The translations under genes were made by a program, and so were the position numbers. A DNA stretch of 46,613 bases from Calothrix sp. CSU_2_0 (lineage in GTDB: Bacteria; Cyanobacteriota; Cyanobacteriia; Cyanobacteriales; Nostocaceae), in NCBI GenBank assembly GCA_012034595.1, contig JAAUPE010000047.1:1-46613 (forward strand). Reading direction: 5' to 3'. The notes beneath the pieces were generated by a model. The model did no database searches, was not told where the DNA came from, and saw nothing but the letters and a program-made list of their open reading frames with translations. Numbering within the stretch: the stretch's first letter is position 1; every line of letters begins with the position of its first letter. Positions 1 to 8,576 of this stretch are shown here, in pieces.

Positions 1-1
1 G

Positions 2-127
2 GGATTAAATGAAGGTTGGTTGCTTGTGTTTGATAGACGTAAAAATGCTTTACCAATTGAAGAACGTTTATCGACGCAGGTTGTTGTGACGGAAAATCAA
101 CGAAATATTACTGTGATTCGGGCGTAG
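2..127 (+). CDS. C-terminal end of an unidentified protein, cut by the window edge
   Basis: An open frame enters from the window edge and stops at TAG 125-127, giving 41 residues with the core 'EGWLLVFDRRKNALPIEERL'. This resembles, from memory, the tail of AAA-ATPase/PD-(D/E)XK-type proteins that often end in 'G-LLIFDRR'. The assignment is tentative because only the tail is visible. It is followed 43 bp later by an attC-like site (171-256). Confidence 0.45.
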   Translation, partial: GLNEGWLLVFDRRKNALPIEERLSTQVVVTENQRNITVIRA

Positions 128-170
128 GATAAAATTATAGCATTGTCTTTATTGTGTGTGGTTTGAAGTT

Positions 171-256
171 TCTAACGACCCCGTTCACCCTCTGCTAATA
201 GCTTCTCAAGCTCAACGAAAAGGCTGAAAACGGTCGTGTGCAACGGGATTGTTAGC
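171..256 (-). repeat. attC-like integron recombination site
   Basis: Two imperfectly complementary arms enclose about 45 bp. The left arm is CTAACGACCCCGTTCACCC (172-190). The reverse complement of the right arm reads GCTAACAATCCCGTTGCACAC (236-256). Both end in the GTTAG/CTAAC core. The right arm carries one extra G (GTTGCAC against GTTCAC), which is the extrahelical-base asymmetry of attC arms and puts the R''/L'' arm on the right, so the site is oriented on the minus strand. That matches the minus-strand pentapeptide gene upstream. The size (86 bp) is normal for attC. Confidence 0.75.
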
Positions 257-285
257 TGGCTTTAACCTAAACTATTTACACCTGC

Positions 286-427
286 ATTTCTCACAAGTAT
301 TGCGATCGCCTATCTCGTAATCCCTAGCCAGAAAGTGTTTCGAGCCTTTTGGATGGGTCATAATTTTTCGCAGTGCAAAACGCATAAATCTAGGATTTAT
401 AAGGCTTTGAGAGATGTGGTGAGAAAT
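286..427. repeat. possible small non-autonomous element between attC and IS630
   Basis: The 9-bp inverted ends ATTTCTCAC (286-294) and GTGAGAAAT (419-427) bound 142 bp with no open frame. This resembles a MITE or IS remnant, but the ends are short and I see no target duplication. Confidence 0.3.
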
Positions 428-484
428 CCGGGTTACAGTATATCTATTGTCGCATCTGTATGAGCTAGTATTTGGGCTAAGTGG

Positions 485-1483
485 TTAGGCAAAATTAATT
501 ATATATTCTTCTCCAAAATTCAGTAGTACATATTCAACCGATCTAACTAAATTCTCCCAAGAAAAGTATGCATCAACTTCTAACCACTGATATTTGATAA
601 AACGCCATAAAATTTCAATTATATTTAGTTCTGGAGAATACTTAGGTAAAAAGAATATTCTTAAGTTTTTGTCTGACCATTCTTTTTGTTTATTCAGAAA
701 TTTGTTACTTGTATGAATTGATGCATTATCTATTACTAATACAGTTGGCTTGTCTTGTTTTTTGGAAAAATCATCAATACAAGCTATCACAACATCACTA
801 TTTATATTACATTCAAATAAATAAGTTTCCAAATCATTTTTTCTATTTAAAAATCCGAAAACATTTAAGCGCTGGCTTCTTTCGCATTCGACAACAACTT
901 CATCTCCTTTCTCTTGCCATGCATAAGGAACATAAGAATTTAAGGAAAATCCAGATTCATCTACATACACTAAGTTTATTTCTCCTCTATCATCTTGTTC
1001 CTTTAGGGTTTCTAGTTCCGCCTTTTTATCCTTGTATTCCAAAGCATCTGGCTCTCCACTGACTCTTCTTGTTATGCGATGCCAACTCATATTAAAAAAG
1101 TTGATAATTCTCTTGACTGTATCTTTACTAATATAAATTCCCCATTCTTCTCTCACATTTTTTACAACTACATGTAAATTTCTAGAATTCTCTTTAGTCC
1201 ATTGTTTTACTTGTAACTTTTGCTCATCATTTAATTTTGATTTTCGTCCTCTTCCTTTTTCATCATATAATCCAACTAAACTAAAATCATCCCAATCGTT
1301 CAACCAATTTATTATCGTTAAACGAGTCACATGAAATATTTTAGCTAAATCGTTAACTTTATGTCCTTCATAGCTCAATTTAATACATTTCGCTCTTCGT
1401 CTCACATGGTGATATTTACTTTGCTTATGAATTCTTTCTAATAGTTTGATCGTATCTATATATAATCCTTTAATAAAGCGCAC
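485..1483 (-). CDS. IS630-family transposase (332 aa)
   Basis: This DDE transposase inserts the element at TA-type targets. An N-terminal helix-turn-helix region (about residues 40-65, 'VNDLAKIFHVTRLTIINWL') is followed by a DDE catalytic domain. The acidic triad is visible as VYVDESGF, VLVIDNASIH and YSPELNIIEILW. The frame is uninterrupted and of normal family length. The last residues (YIINFA) are encoded by the left inverted repeat, and the stop codon TAA (485-487) lies outside it, so the flanking DNA supplies the stop. No frameshift is needed, unlike many IS630 elements with two frames. It is probably competent, though activity cannot be judged from sequence. Confidence 0.9.
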   Translation of the reverse strand: MRFIKGLYIDTIKLLERIHKQSKYHHVRRRAKCIKLSYEGHKVNDLAKIFHVTRLTIINWLNDWDDFSLVGLYDEKGRGRKSKLNDEQKLQVKQWTKENSRNLHVVVKNVREEWGIYISKDTVKRIINFFNMSWHRITRRVSGEPDALEYKDKKAELETLKEQDDRGEINLVYVDESGFSLNSYVPYAWQEKGDEVVVECERSQRLNVFGFLNRKNDLETYLFECNINSDVVIACIDDFSKKQDKPTVLVIDNASIHTSNKFLNKQKEWSDKNLRIFFLPKYSPELNIIEILWRFIKYQWLEVDAYFSWENLVRSVEYVLLNFGEEYIINFA

Positions 1484-1553
1484 TTTAATATCCTCATATT
1501 ACTTTAAAATATCTCCCATAAAAGACTATCATGAAATGTATAATTAATTTTGC
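489..1553 (-). mobile_element. IS630-family insertion sequence, apparently complete
   Basis: Perfect 15-bp terminal inverted repeats GCAAAATTAATTATA lie at 489-503 and, inverted, at 1539-1553, bounding 1065 bp with one transposase gene. It sits directly behind the stop codon of the pentapeptide gene (1562), so it separates that cassette-like gene from the attC-like site at 171-256. TA dinucleotides occur close to both ends (486-487 and 1556-1557) but not at symmetrical distances, so the target duplication is not certain. Confidence 0.85.
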
Positions 1554-1561
1554 ATTACTAC

Positions 1562-2820
1562 TTACTGATTGCAGCCTGTATTATCGACTGAACCATTCGG
1601 CATGGTTGTATTACAAAGGCGGGAAGTTTTCAAATTATCATCTTTAAGAGAAGCATCCAATAAATTTGCATTTTGAAAATTTGATTCCATAACAAAAGTT
1701 TTTTGAATGATGCGCGTTGTAAATTTGCATTCTGAAAACTTGTGTACGTCACCATAGCAGCATTCCAAGTTGTACTACTAAGATTAGCACCTTGAAGATT
1801 GCTCCCGCTCAATATACTGCGATCACTGATTTCGGCTTGCTGAAGATTTGCATTTTGAAGATTTGTCAAGATCATAGATACTGAACGCAGGGACGACTTA
1901 GCTAAGCTTGCATTGGTTAAGTTAGCTCCAGTCAGATCAGCGGGAAGAAATTTTGCTGATCGAAAAGATGTTTGGTCTAGATTTGCTTCAGATAAGTCTG
2001 CCCAGTGAAACCTTGCTCCATTTAACTCTGCGCCAGTTAATCTTGTCCGTCTCATAGATGCAAGTGAAAAAAAAGCAACTTTCAGATTCGATTGACTCAA
2101 ATCTGCATCATCAAGTGAAGCGCCTATAAAATTTGCATCTTCTAAGTTAGAGCCTTTTAGATTCGCGCCTTTCAAATTTGCACCTTCTAGATTAACTCTA
2201 CGAAGGTCAAGGTTAGCCAAGTTTGCACCCCTTAAATCGCAACGAACACATGAACGTGATGCTACGAGTTCGCTAACTGTAGCACTGACATCTTTAGGGT
2301 TCTTTTCAGGTAATACAGCCTGTAGCCTTCCCAGCATTTCAAAACGAGGTTTCGCATCTTCACGATGCTGTTGAAGCACGGTTCGTCCCGTTTCGGAAAG
2401 AGCATTCACATTAAGGGGGTTAAATTTACGTTCTGTCACCACTTTTTCAAAGTTCAAAAAATTGGCACGATTACCAGACGATTGATCGCTACTTGTAAGG
2501 TATCCAATGTAGCCTTGAACTTGTCCGCCGATTGATGAAGTTAAAAGAGTCACCGAGAAAATATCTTTTAGTGGTATTTTTATTTCTTGGCTATTTTTCT
2601 TAATGAAGACTGTTAACACTTCACCTTCTAGAACAAACTTACAGTGACCACCAAGGAAAATATTAGGCATCTGGGAACCACAAGACAACTCTGTTCCAGG
2701 AATATCCCTTAAATCAAATGAACCCTGAGTAACCTGAGCATACGCCTTTTGTATACACAGAGTAAAATCTACCCCTACTGCTAGTAAAGCTACCGTGAAT
2801 GTGATTCTAGATAAATTCAT
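1562..2820 (-). pseudogene. secreted pentapeptide-repeat protein, frameshifted near the C-terminus
   Basis: The start is taken at ATG 2818-2820 behind GAGGCAGG; an upstream in-frame ATG at 2838 lacks such a site. A signal peptide (MNLSRITFTVALLAVG...AYA) points to export. After about 170 residues come tandem A(N/D)LXX pentapeptides, a right-handed beta-helix fold of unknown partner. The repeats run to '...QRASFKK', then the frame slips. In the next frame they continue as TFVMESNFQNANLLDA and end in LCNTTMPNGSVDNTGC, a common C-terminus for cyanobacterial members. The slip is at a run of six T (1699-1704, six A in the coding strand) where seven would restore the frame, so a sequencing error is possible. 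Its place next to an attI-like leader and its minus orientation suit an integron cassette. Confidence 0.8.
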
Positions 2821-2918
2821 CCTGCCTCTTTCCCTCAACTATGCATCGAATATTCTTTATTCAAAACTAATACAGCCTTACATTCCGAATCAGTATTTCA
2901 GCCTTGTCTTTGTAGCCA

Positions 2919-3068
2919 GCTAACTATTTATTATACCGAATGTTTCCATATAATCCCCTTCTACAAGGTGTTTATACCAAAATATTTCCTTATAAACAAC
3001 CTTTTTAAGCGGGTTATACGGAATATTTTCCGTATAAATCCCCATACAGGGTTATTCAAAAGAACGAT
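2919..3068. repeat. attI-like leader of the integron, copy 1
   Basis: This 150-bp AT-rich block begins with GCTAAC (GTTAGC on the minus strand, an integron-type core) and is repeated at 4890-5072. In both copies a minus-strand gene starts shortly beyond the GTTAGC core (2820 here, 4835 in copy 2). On the other side lie pieces of the integrase gene. A position between the first cassette and intI is where attI belongs, hence the call. Internal palindromic TATACGGAATATTTTCCGTATA-like sequence may hold the integrase promoter or regulator sites. Confidence 0.6.
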
Positions 3069-3195
3069 TCCGTATAAACCCCCCATTTGCTTGGTTAAAC
3101 GGAATTTTCAGTGTAAGTATCGGGGTTGTCTCAATATTATCCAGATAACATGATTTATCAGGACACAAGAAGCGATATCTACCAACAAATGTACT

Positions 3196-3535
3196 ATGGA
3201 ACAGCGTCCAAAAAAGCTAATGGAGCAGGTGCAAGATGCCATTCGACTGAAACATTATTCATATCAAACAGAGAAGACATACGTTTACTGGATTCGACGG
3301 TACATATTTTTTCATGATAAACGCGACCCCAAAGATATGGGGACTCGATAAATAGAGGCTTTTTTGATAGATTTATAGCGGTTCTCTGTCCGATGCAATA
3401 CAAGGGAGGACAGGGAAACCCTGCCCCTACAAGCTTTGTGATTTAAACTTGTACCTCACTGATCTGAAAACCGCTATAGTAGTCAACCAAAAAATTGCTG
3501 CTTCCACGCAAAATCAAGATGTAAACCTGTGGTTG
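3196..3535 (+). pseudogene. intI: integron integrase (intI-like), N-terminal remnant broken by a stop and a MITE
   Basis: From ATG 3196 the frame reads MEQRPKKLMEQVQDAIRLKHYS...YVYWIRRYIFFHDKRDPKDMG, the N-terminal core-binding region typical of integron integrases. It then meets TAA 3349-3351 where family members usually have a glutamate (context MGTR-stop-IEAFL). The reading continues IEAFLIDL up to 3373, is interrupted by a 105-bp MITE, and resumes at 3479 with VVNQKIAASTQNQDVNLW, matching the family's 'AASTQNQALNAL' segment. After about 3530 the homology is lost in a short tandem repeat. The protein cannot be made. The C-terminal part lies separately at 5076-5195. Recognition of the family is firm; descent from one gene copy is inferred. 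Confidence 0.85.
3374..3478. mobile_element. 105-bp MITE inserted in the integrase gene
   Basis: The terminal inverted repeats TATAGCGGTTCTC (3374-3386) and GAAAACCGCTATA (3466-3478) match at 12 of 13 positions. The internal part holds 'gggaggacagggaaaccctgcc'-type sequence seen in many cyanobacterial intergenic repeats. TA flanks both ends, as expected of a TA-targeting (IS630/mariner-like) element. The integrase reading frame matches the family on both sides, which shows that this is an insertion. Confidence 0.8.
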
Positions 3536-3627
3536 GTGCGATCGCGTAAATTCTCAAAGTATAGTAATTTCGTGGTTCTAGCTGATGTGCGATCGCTTAC
3601 TTACACAAGTATCGCAATTTCGTGGTT
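3536..3627. repeat. imperfect tandem repeat, period about 51 bp, with HIP1 sites
   Basis: Two units each begin with GTGCGATCGC and end with AATTTCGTGGTT (unit ends at 3577 and 3627). Integrase homology stops where this repeat begins. The stretch from 3628 to 3710 shows nothing recognisable. Confidence 0.6.
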
Positions 3628-3710
3628 GCTTAATATGTCAAACTTTTGGAATGTGAAGCCATTTATAGGAATATTATGCTAGTCCAGCGACTCGAAGAGT
3701 AGTTTTTCTC

Positions 3711-3793
3711 AGTAACAGTAGTGTTGAGCCGCTTCCAAAATTTTGCAATGCACCAAGAATTTGAGTAAATCCACTCCAACACATTTGTTAGCC
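3711..3793 (-). repeat. attC-like integron recombination site of the DUF3592 cassette
   Basis: The left arm TAACAGTAGTGTTGAGC (3713 onward) pairs with the right arm, whose reverse complement is GGCTAACAAATGTGTTGGAG (3774-3793). The GTGTTG boxes match exactly. The right arm has one extra G after GTGTTG, again the extrahelical-base asymmetry that puts R''/L'' on the right and the site on the minus strand. It lies 85 bp beyond the stop codon of the minus-strand gene 3879-4835, the usual place for attC in a cassette. Length is 83 bp. Confidence 0.75.
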
Positions 3794-3878
3794 TTGCTTT
3801 TCGCTCACTAACTCCCTAGTCTAATCCAAAAGGCAACCATCAAATCACTGAACACATGAGTTTCCACCTTGATTTGAT

Positions 3879-4835
3879 CTATATTGCGTCTACTCGAACA
3901 AAAGGGTATTGAAGTAAAAATACACTTAGAGCAGTCGATAAAAAGAAGTTTAAACAACCGACTATTAAATTAAACAGCCAATGACCTCTTCGGTCTAAAG
4001 AACCATTTTCATGTTTCAGAGCGCTGCTTCTACTTATTAGACAATCAGTTATAAATGCAAGAACAATCATTATAAAGGGAATATACAGTGTTAGTAGCAA
4101 AACCAGACCTAAAACAATAGGACTCTGAAAAGCTATCGCAGCAGCAACTACAGTAGAAATGCAAGATGAGAAGCTAATTATTAACCGTGCTAGCCAAGTA
4201 TACTTACGTCCTGGATGGGAGTTTTGCAATCCGACAATTAAACGTTGAAAAGTATCTGCAATTAGAATAAAACTAGCATAGAAGATAGGTATAAGACCTA
4301 CAACGCCTAGTCTCGCAATATAAAGAGACAAGTCAAATAGAAGCCTCTTGTTTGATAAATTTACAATTGACGGGAGTATCACATTGATACCACTCACCAA
4401 TAATCCAGATCCCATGAACAATCCAGTTAAATACAGAAGTATAGAACTACAACTTAAACCAATGTCAGAAGAATTAATCTGAGGATTCTTTGGGTTGTAG
4501 GCAATTTCAACATCTTGCCCAATCGGGTATAACCGCGTCGCTGCAATTTCTGCATGTGCGAATGTTTCAAATCCTCGGGCATTAAACCCACTTGATTGAT
4601 ACGTTATTCCTGAAACATCATAACTGTACTTAACTTCATACCCCCAAGATGTCACGGTAGTATCTTTGCGATAAGTGGTGCGTAAACCTACTGAATATCC
4701 AGTGATTTTTGCCTGAACAGGAATCCAGTTTTTGCTTTGGGTACCAAACCAAAGCCCTCCCAGACATGCATCTATTATCTGCCAAACTATTCCGAAATAT
4801 ATGACTCCTATTAATACAGCCCAAATAATTGTCAT
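3879..4835 (-). CDS. DUF3592-type membrane protein, integron cassette gene
   Basis: This 318-residue protein has an N-terminal membrane segment (about 5-27). A soluble segment follows, with 'YSYDVSGITYQSSGFNARG' and 'RLYPIGQDVEIAYNPKNP', the pattern of DUF3592 domains. Five to six further hydrophobic segments lie at about 135-160, 190-210, 222-240, 242-268 and 290-310. Function is unknown. The gene starts 55 bp inside the GTTAGC core at 4890-4895 and ends 85 bp before an attC-like site, so core-gene-attC (about 1.1 kb) has the anatomy of an integron gene cassette. Between the gene and attC I see nothing else. Confidence 0.75.
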   Translation of the reverse strand: MTIIWAVLIGVIYFGIVWQIIDACLGGLWFGTQSKNWIPVQAKITGYSVGLRTTYRKDTTVTSWGYEVKYSYDVSGITYQSSGFNARGFETFAHAEIAATRLYPIGQDVEIAYNPKNPQINSSDIGLSCSSILLYLTGLFMGSGLLVSGINVILPSIVNLSNKRLLFDLSLYIARLGVVGLIPIFYASFILIADTFQRLIVGLQNSHPGRKYTWLARLIISFSSCISTVVAAAIAFQSPIVLGLVLLLTLYIPFIMIVLAFITDCLISRSSALKHENGSLDRRGHWLFNLIVGCLNFFLSTALSVFLLQYPFVRVDAI

Positions 4836-4889
4836 TTCTGTAGGTTATTGAGTATTGACGAAGCTCGTTTTCTGGTAAAGACCGAGAAA

Positions 4890-5072
4890 GCTAACTATTT
4901 ATTATACCGAATGCTTCAATATAATCCCCTTATACAAGGTGTTTATACTGAACTTTTAATCCACCTAAATACAATACCATACCGAAATATTTCCTTATAA
5001 ACAACCTTTTTAAGCGGGTTATACGGAATATTTTCCGTATAAATCCCCATACAGGGTTATTCAAAAGAACGA
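4890..5072. repeat. attI-like leader of the integron, copy 2
   Basis: Second copy of the block at 2919-3068, starting with GCTAAC and ending with CAAAAGAACGAT in both. It carries a roughly 34-bp insertion near 4950-4983 that copy 1 lacks. Right after its last shared base the sequence passes into the integrase C-terminus, so everything from the leader through most of intI is missing here. Confidence 0.7.
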
Positions 5073-5075
5073 TAT

Positions 5076-5195
5076 GGTTATGATATCCGCACGATGCGGG
5101 AATTACTCGGACACAAAGACGTGAAAACTACAATGATTTATACCCATGTTCTCAATCGTGGTGGTAAGGGTGTTCGTAGTCCTCTAGATTTTTAA
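5076..5195 (+). pseudogene. intI: integron integrase (intI-like), C-terminal remnant
   Basis: Thirty-nine codons read [20 protein letters not shown] then [19 protein letters not shown] and a TAA. This is the conserved end of integron integrases, with the GH box and the nucleophilic tyrosine in IYTH. There is no start codon or upstream domain; the leader repeat abuts directly. The last codons overlap the final codons of xisC on the other strand (xisC stop at 5184-5186), a tail-to-tail overlap of 12 bp. Confidence 0.85.
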
Positions 5196-6659
5196 GTGCA
5201 ACTTTAACCTTTCATTCTCCATCCGTAGCGCTAATATTTCATTCTTCTGCAATTCAACAAGTGACTTTTGACTAATTACCTCACCAAAGGCTTTTTTACG
5301 GTTTTCAATGCCAAACCAGCGCTGGTAGGTTTTCGTATGCTCATCAACAGTATGACCTAAGTTGTCTGCTGCGGCTTTGATGGGTATTCCCTGGAGGTGC
5401 GATCGAATCGCGCAAGCATGACGCAAATCGTAGGGTTGAAACTCAATCCCAACTTTCCTAAACCATCTAGATATATCTCTTCGCATCCAATTAATGTTTT
5501 GCACAGATGTAATTTTTGCAACCTTTTTATCTAAAATTTTTAATGGTTGGGGATTTTTTAAATCGAATAATTCTATCCATTCGGGAACAAAGGGGATGAC
5601 TTCTCGATATCCAGTTTTGGTATCTTTATGGACTTTCCAAGTATTATCGGCATTTTGTGGAGATATCCACCAATTAATATCTGGTTGGACAAATAATTCC
5701 CTTGGTCGTAATCCAAATGTTGCCAGCATTCCATATACCCAACGCCACATTTCCCAGGTGTCGATTTCATCGCAGATATTGGTATTTTTGCGGCTGAGGG
5801 CGAATTTTTCAAATAGGGTAAATGAGTGAACAATTTTCTCGTTGTCGGGAATTTCTCGGAAGGCTGGAGTCACTTTATCTCGTGTGACATCAAGGTTAAA
5901 TCCCAACTGAAAGGTTTTAATAAAAACAGAAGTTACTGCAATAAGTTCATTTTTTTTATTTCCCTGGAATGAATTAATGATTTCCTCAAAATTATTCTTT
6001 GTCGCTAATATTTTTAGAGGAAAGTTTCTTTTAATTACAGATGTATAATTTGCAAAAGTGTTTTCACTAGTTATAGTTAGTTGACGAGTTTTGTAATAAT
6101 TTTCTGCAAATTGCTCTAATAATTCCCCAATTGTTTTTATCTCTTGTTTCTCTCTCGATTTAATCCCTAAATACTTCTCATTCCACTCAAAAGTATGACG
6201 AGCGATTAATTTACCCAATTCGTAACTTTCCTCGATCGCAGTTTTTAGTCCATCTAAATTTGCTGGTATCCCCAAAGACAAATCATACTGCTTTTTCTCT
6301 TTACTCATGCGATCGCCTGGTTTTAAAGGTAGGGTAGCTCGTAATTGGAGGGAATTGCCAGTTTGTTTGATGCTAACTCTAACTCTATCCCTTTTTAAAT
6401 TAGTATTTGCTTCGACTAACTTCTGCTCAAAAACTTCCTGATAGTGTAATTCCGTCGCTTTAATTTTCGCCATTGTTCCCCTATAACTGCCGTCTGTGGT
6501 GTTTTGCGGCTCAAAATCTGCAAAAATATCGGCGAATAAGTCGGTTGAGTCTTCGTTTGCATACTTATCATTTGCATACTTATGTGTAGATGCGGGATAT
6601 GCCTCCGACATTAAGTTTTGCTTATTGCAATCATCCTGGTTTTGATTTTGCCCGCTCAT
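5184..6659 (-). CDS. xisC: XisC, hupL-element excision recombinase (491 aa)
   Basis: This tyrosine-type site-specific recombinase excises the element from hupL during heterocyst development (role known for Anabaena XisC). The catalytic domain is visible: Arg318 in FGLRPREL, a Lys near 348, the motif Y410-D-L-R413, His436 in NLGH and Tyr445 in TYQRWF. A tyrosine stands where most family members have the first histidine of HxxR, a trait shared with XisA. The roughly 100-residue N-terminus is polar and low-complexity, and the C-terminus ends in a Leu/Glu-rich helix. The gene lies 115 bp inside the element core (6775-6790) and points away from hupL. XisC and not XisA because of length, the N-terminal extension and the adjoining hupL core. 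Confidence 0.93.
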   Translation of the reverse strand: MSGQNQNQDDCNKQNLMSEAYPASTHKYANDKYANEDSTDLFADIFADFEPQNTTDGSYRGTMAKIKATELHYQEVFEQKLVEANTNLKRDRVRVSIKQTGNSLQLRATLPLKPGDRMSKEKKQYDLSLGIPANLDGLKTAIEESYELGKLIARHTFEWNEKYLGIKSREKQEIKTIGELLEQFAENYYKTRQLTITSENTFANYTSVIKRNFPLKILATKNNFEEIINSFQGNKKNELIAVTSVFIKTFQLGFNLDVTRDKVTPAFREIPDNEKIVHSFTLFEKFALSRKNTNICDEIDTWEMWRWVYGMLATFGLRPRELFVQPDINWWISPQNADNTWKVHKDTKTGYREVIPFVPEWIELFDLKNPQPLKILDKKVAKITSVQNINWMRRDISRWFRKVGIEFQPYDLRHACAIRSHLQGIPIKAAADNLGHTVDEHTKTYQRWFGIENRKKAFGEVISQKSLVELQKNEILALRMENERLKLHLKI

Positions 6660-6774
6660 TCCCTAAATATTCCCTTATTTATAAGCTGGAATGGTGAAAA
6701 TAAAATGTTAGCGAATAGCATTAAATACGAATAAACAAGTTACCCGCTAACATTTTCAGCATATCACCAGTTGC

Positions 6775-6790
6775 CACAGCAGTTATATGG
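6775..6790 (+). repeat. hupL-element core recombination site
   Basis: CACAGCAGTTATATGG, the 16-bp direct-repeat core I recall for the Anabaena hupL element, sits where element DNA passes into hupL coding sequence. In frame it encodes HSSYM(V). The partner copy is not in the window, so the left end of the element lies upstream of position 1. Confidence 0.9.
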
Positions 6791-7875
6791 TGCCTGGTGG
6801 GGTCATGTGTGCCCCGACTTTGACCGATGTGACTCGCGCTTGGTCAATTTTGGAATATTTCCGCCGCAATTGGATTGAAGCGGTATGGTTGGGGTGTTCT
6901 TTGGAACGATATGAAGAGATTCGTACTTACGATGATTTCATGGTTTGGCTGAATGAAAAGCCCGAACATTGGAACTCGGATTTGGGAATTTATTGGCGAA
7001 TGGGTTTGGATATTGGACTCGATAAATTTGGTGCGGGAGTAGGCAAATATGTTTCCTGGGGATATTTGCCCCATGAGACAAAATATCAGAAACCAACCAT
7101 TGCTGGACGAAATGCGGCAATGATTATGAAGAGTGGGGTATATGACGGTTTTACCGATACCCATACATCAATGGATGAAGGTTTCGTGCGGGAAAACATG
7201 ACCCACTCTTGGTATGACGAAAGCGAAACCGATATTCACCCACGCGATCGCACTACTAAACCCAGTGTGAATAATCAGAAAGACTTCAATAATGCCTACA
7301 CTTGGTCAACTGCTGTATTGCACCAAAACTTAGGTAGACTGGAAGCTGGACCCCTTGCTCGTCAACTCGTTGCGGGTGGTACACATGGGGAGGGTTGGCA
7401 GCATCACGACGGATTTATCCTAGATGCATTCAAAAAAATGGGTGGTGCTAGTGTTCACCTGCGACAATTAGCACGGATGCATGAAATTGTAAAATTATAC
7501 CGTCAAGCTGAACATTGTCTACGGGAATTCCGCCTCAGTGAAGAATGGTACATTAAGCCTGAAGAACGGGATGGGCAAGGATGGGGTGCAACTGAAGCTT
7601 CACGGGGAGCGCTTTGTCACTGGATTAATATTCAAGGTGGCAAAATTAAGAACTACCAGATTATTACACCAGGAAATTGGAATATTGGACCCCGCGATAG
7701 TCAAGGGATACGTGGACCAATAGAGGAGGCACTAATTGGTATACCAATCCAAAACCCCCGCGATCCCATCGAGGTTGGACATGTGGCACGCTCTTTCGAT
7801 TCATGCTTAGTTTGTACAGTTCATGCCCACGATGCCAAAACAGGGGAAGAATTAGCACGTTTTAGAACAGCATAA
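6775..7875 (+). CDS. hupL: Uptake [NiFe]-hydrogenase large subunit, 3' segment interrupted by the hupL element
   Basis: The frame from the core onward reads HSSYMVPGGVMCAPTLTDVTRAW and continues for 362 residues from Met 6787, about the C-terminal two thirds of HupL; the N-terminal part lies beyond the element, outside the window. The C-terminal nickel motif is DSCLVCTVH, and the tail after that histidine (AHDAKTGEELARFRTA) is the peptide normally removed by the maturation protease, whose gene hupW is at 10010. HupL oxidises H2 made by nitrogenase in heterocysts and is complete only after excision by XisC. The ATG at 6787 is an internal methionine, not a real start. Confidence 0.95.
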   Translation, partial: HSSYMVPGGVMCAPTLTDVTRAWSILEYFRRNWIEAVWLGCSLERYEEIRTYDDFMVWLNEKPEHWNSDLGIYWRMGLDIGLDKFGAGVGKYVSWGYLPHETKYQKPTIAGRNAAMIMKSGVYDGFTDTHTSMDEGFVRENMTHSWYDESETDIHPRDRTTKPSVNNQKDFNNAYTWSTAVLHQNLGRLEAGPLARQLVAGGTHGEGWQHHDGFILDAFKKMGGASVHLRQLARMHEIVKLYRQAEHCLREFRLSEEWYIKPEERDGQGWGATEASRGALCHWINIQGGKIKNYQIITPGNWNIGPRDSQGIRGPIEEALIGIPIQNPRDPIEVGHVARSFDSCLVCTVHAHDAKTGEELARFRTA

Positions 7876-7896
7876 CCAGGTTTATATTTTATTTTT

Positions 7897-8022
7897 CCCC
7901 CTTGCCACGGGAGGATTAAGGGGGGTAATTCCGATGTGTACATCGTAAGAGGTTCTGATGTACCTTACGATGCCGGAAACGTTATAAGCGCTTTCGTCTT
8001 GTTCCCAGGGAATACCTGGGAA
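7897..8022. terminator. three successive hairpins behind hupL
   Basis: Inverted pairs are CCCCCTT/AAGGGGG (7897-7925), CATCGTAAG/CTTACGATG (7941-7972) and TTCCCAGG/CCTGGGAA (8002-8022). None is followed by a strong T-run, so they may be terminator, mRNA-end or repeat structures. The rest of the gap 7876-8249 is AT-rich and shows no gene. Confidence 0.45.
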
Positions 8023-8249
8023 TAAATATCAGAAATTACCAGCTTTCATTACTAATAAATAAATTTACAATCAAATTTATAATCAAAAACAACAACTAAA
8101 ATTAGTAGCAAAATGTACTATTTTGTTTTGCTAGAAAGGTTAGTCTTTCCTCATTACACACTATTCAAAGTCAGAAAGAGACATGTCTACTATTTATTAA
8201 AATAAAGTAAATTTACCAATGTTCGTACTACTCAAAGGAGCTACAGTAA

Positions 8250-8576
8250 ATGAATATTATTCATAACGATACATTCCCTGTAAATATAACAGTTCAGATT
8301 AGAAAGAATATCTACTCAGCCGAATTATATTTTGATGAGAAAGCTCATATATCCTATTATCACGATATCAGCGAAGCTGAAGACTACTATATTAAGTTGC
8401 TAGTCTCAGAGGTAACGCCAAAATATAAGCATAAAGGTAAGTATTTTTTACTACTCGACTTACGAAATGTGCCTAAAGTCGGCATGGTAATTATGCCGCT
8501 TGACAAAATAAATGAATTATATACTTTTGCCAAGAATACTGATAATGAAAGCTTGATTGCTAATACGAGTATCTGA
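8250..8576 (+). CDS. hypothetical protein (108 aa)
   Basis: A good ribosome site (AAAGGAG, 8 bases before ATG) supports this as a real gene. The product is a soluble, mixed alpha/beta protein rich in Tyr, Asp and Lys with no membrane segment or motif I recognise. A PilZ-like or sensor-type fold cannot be argued from what I see. It stands alone between hupL and the next gene, 163 bp from each side's nearest signals. Confidence 0.6.
   Translation: MNIIHNDTFPVNITVQIRKNIYSAELYFDEKAHISYYHDISEAEDYYIKLLVSEVTPKYKHKGKYFLLLDLRNVPKVGMVIMPLDKINELYTFAKNTDNESLIANTSI

Noticed and set aside
3449-3682. 77-aa open frame
   Set aside because: It starts inside the MITE and only appears open; its meaningful part (VNQKIAASTQNQ) belongs to the broken integrase.
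6787-6789. ATG as the start of a separate hydrogenase gene
   Set aside because: The frame is open through the 16-bp core and matches HupL on both sides of this methionine; it is an internal residue.
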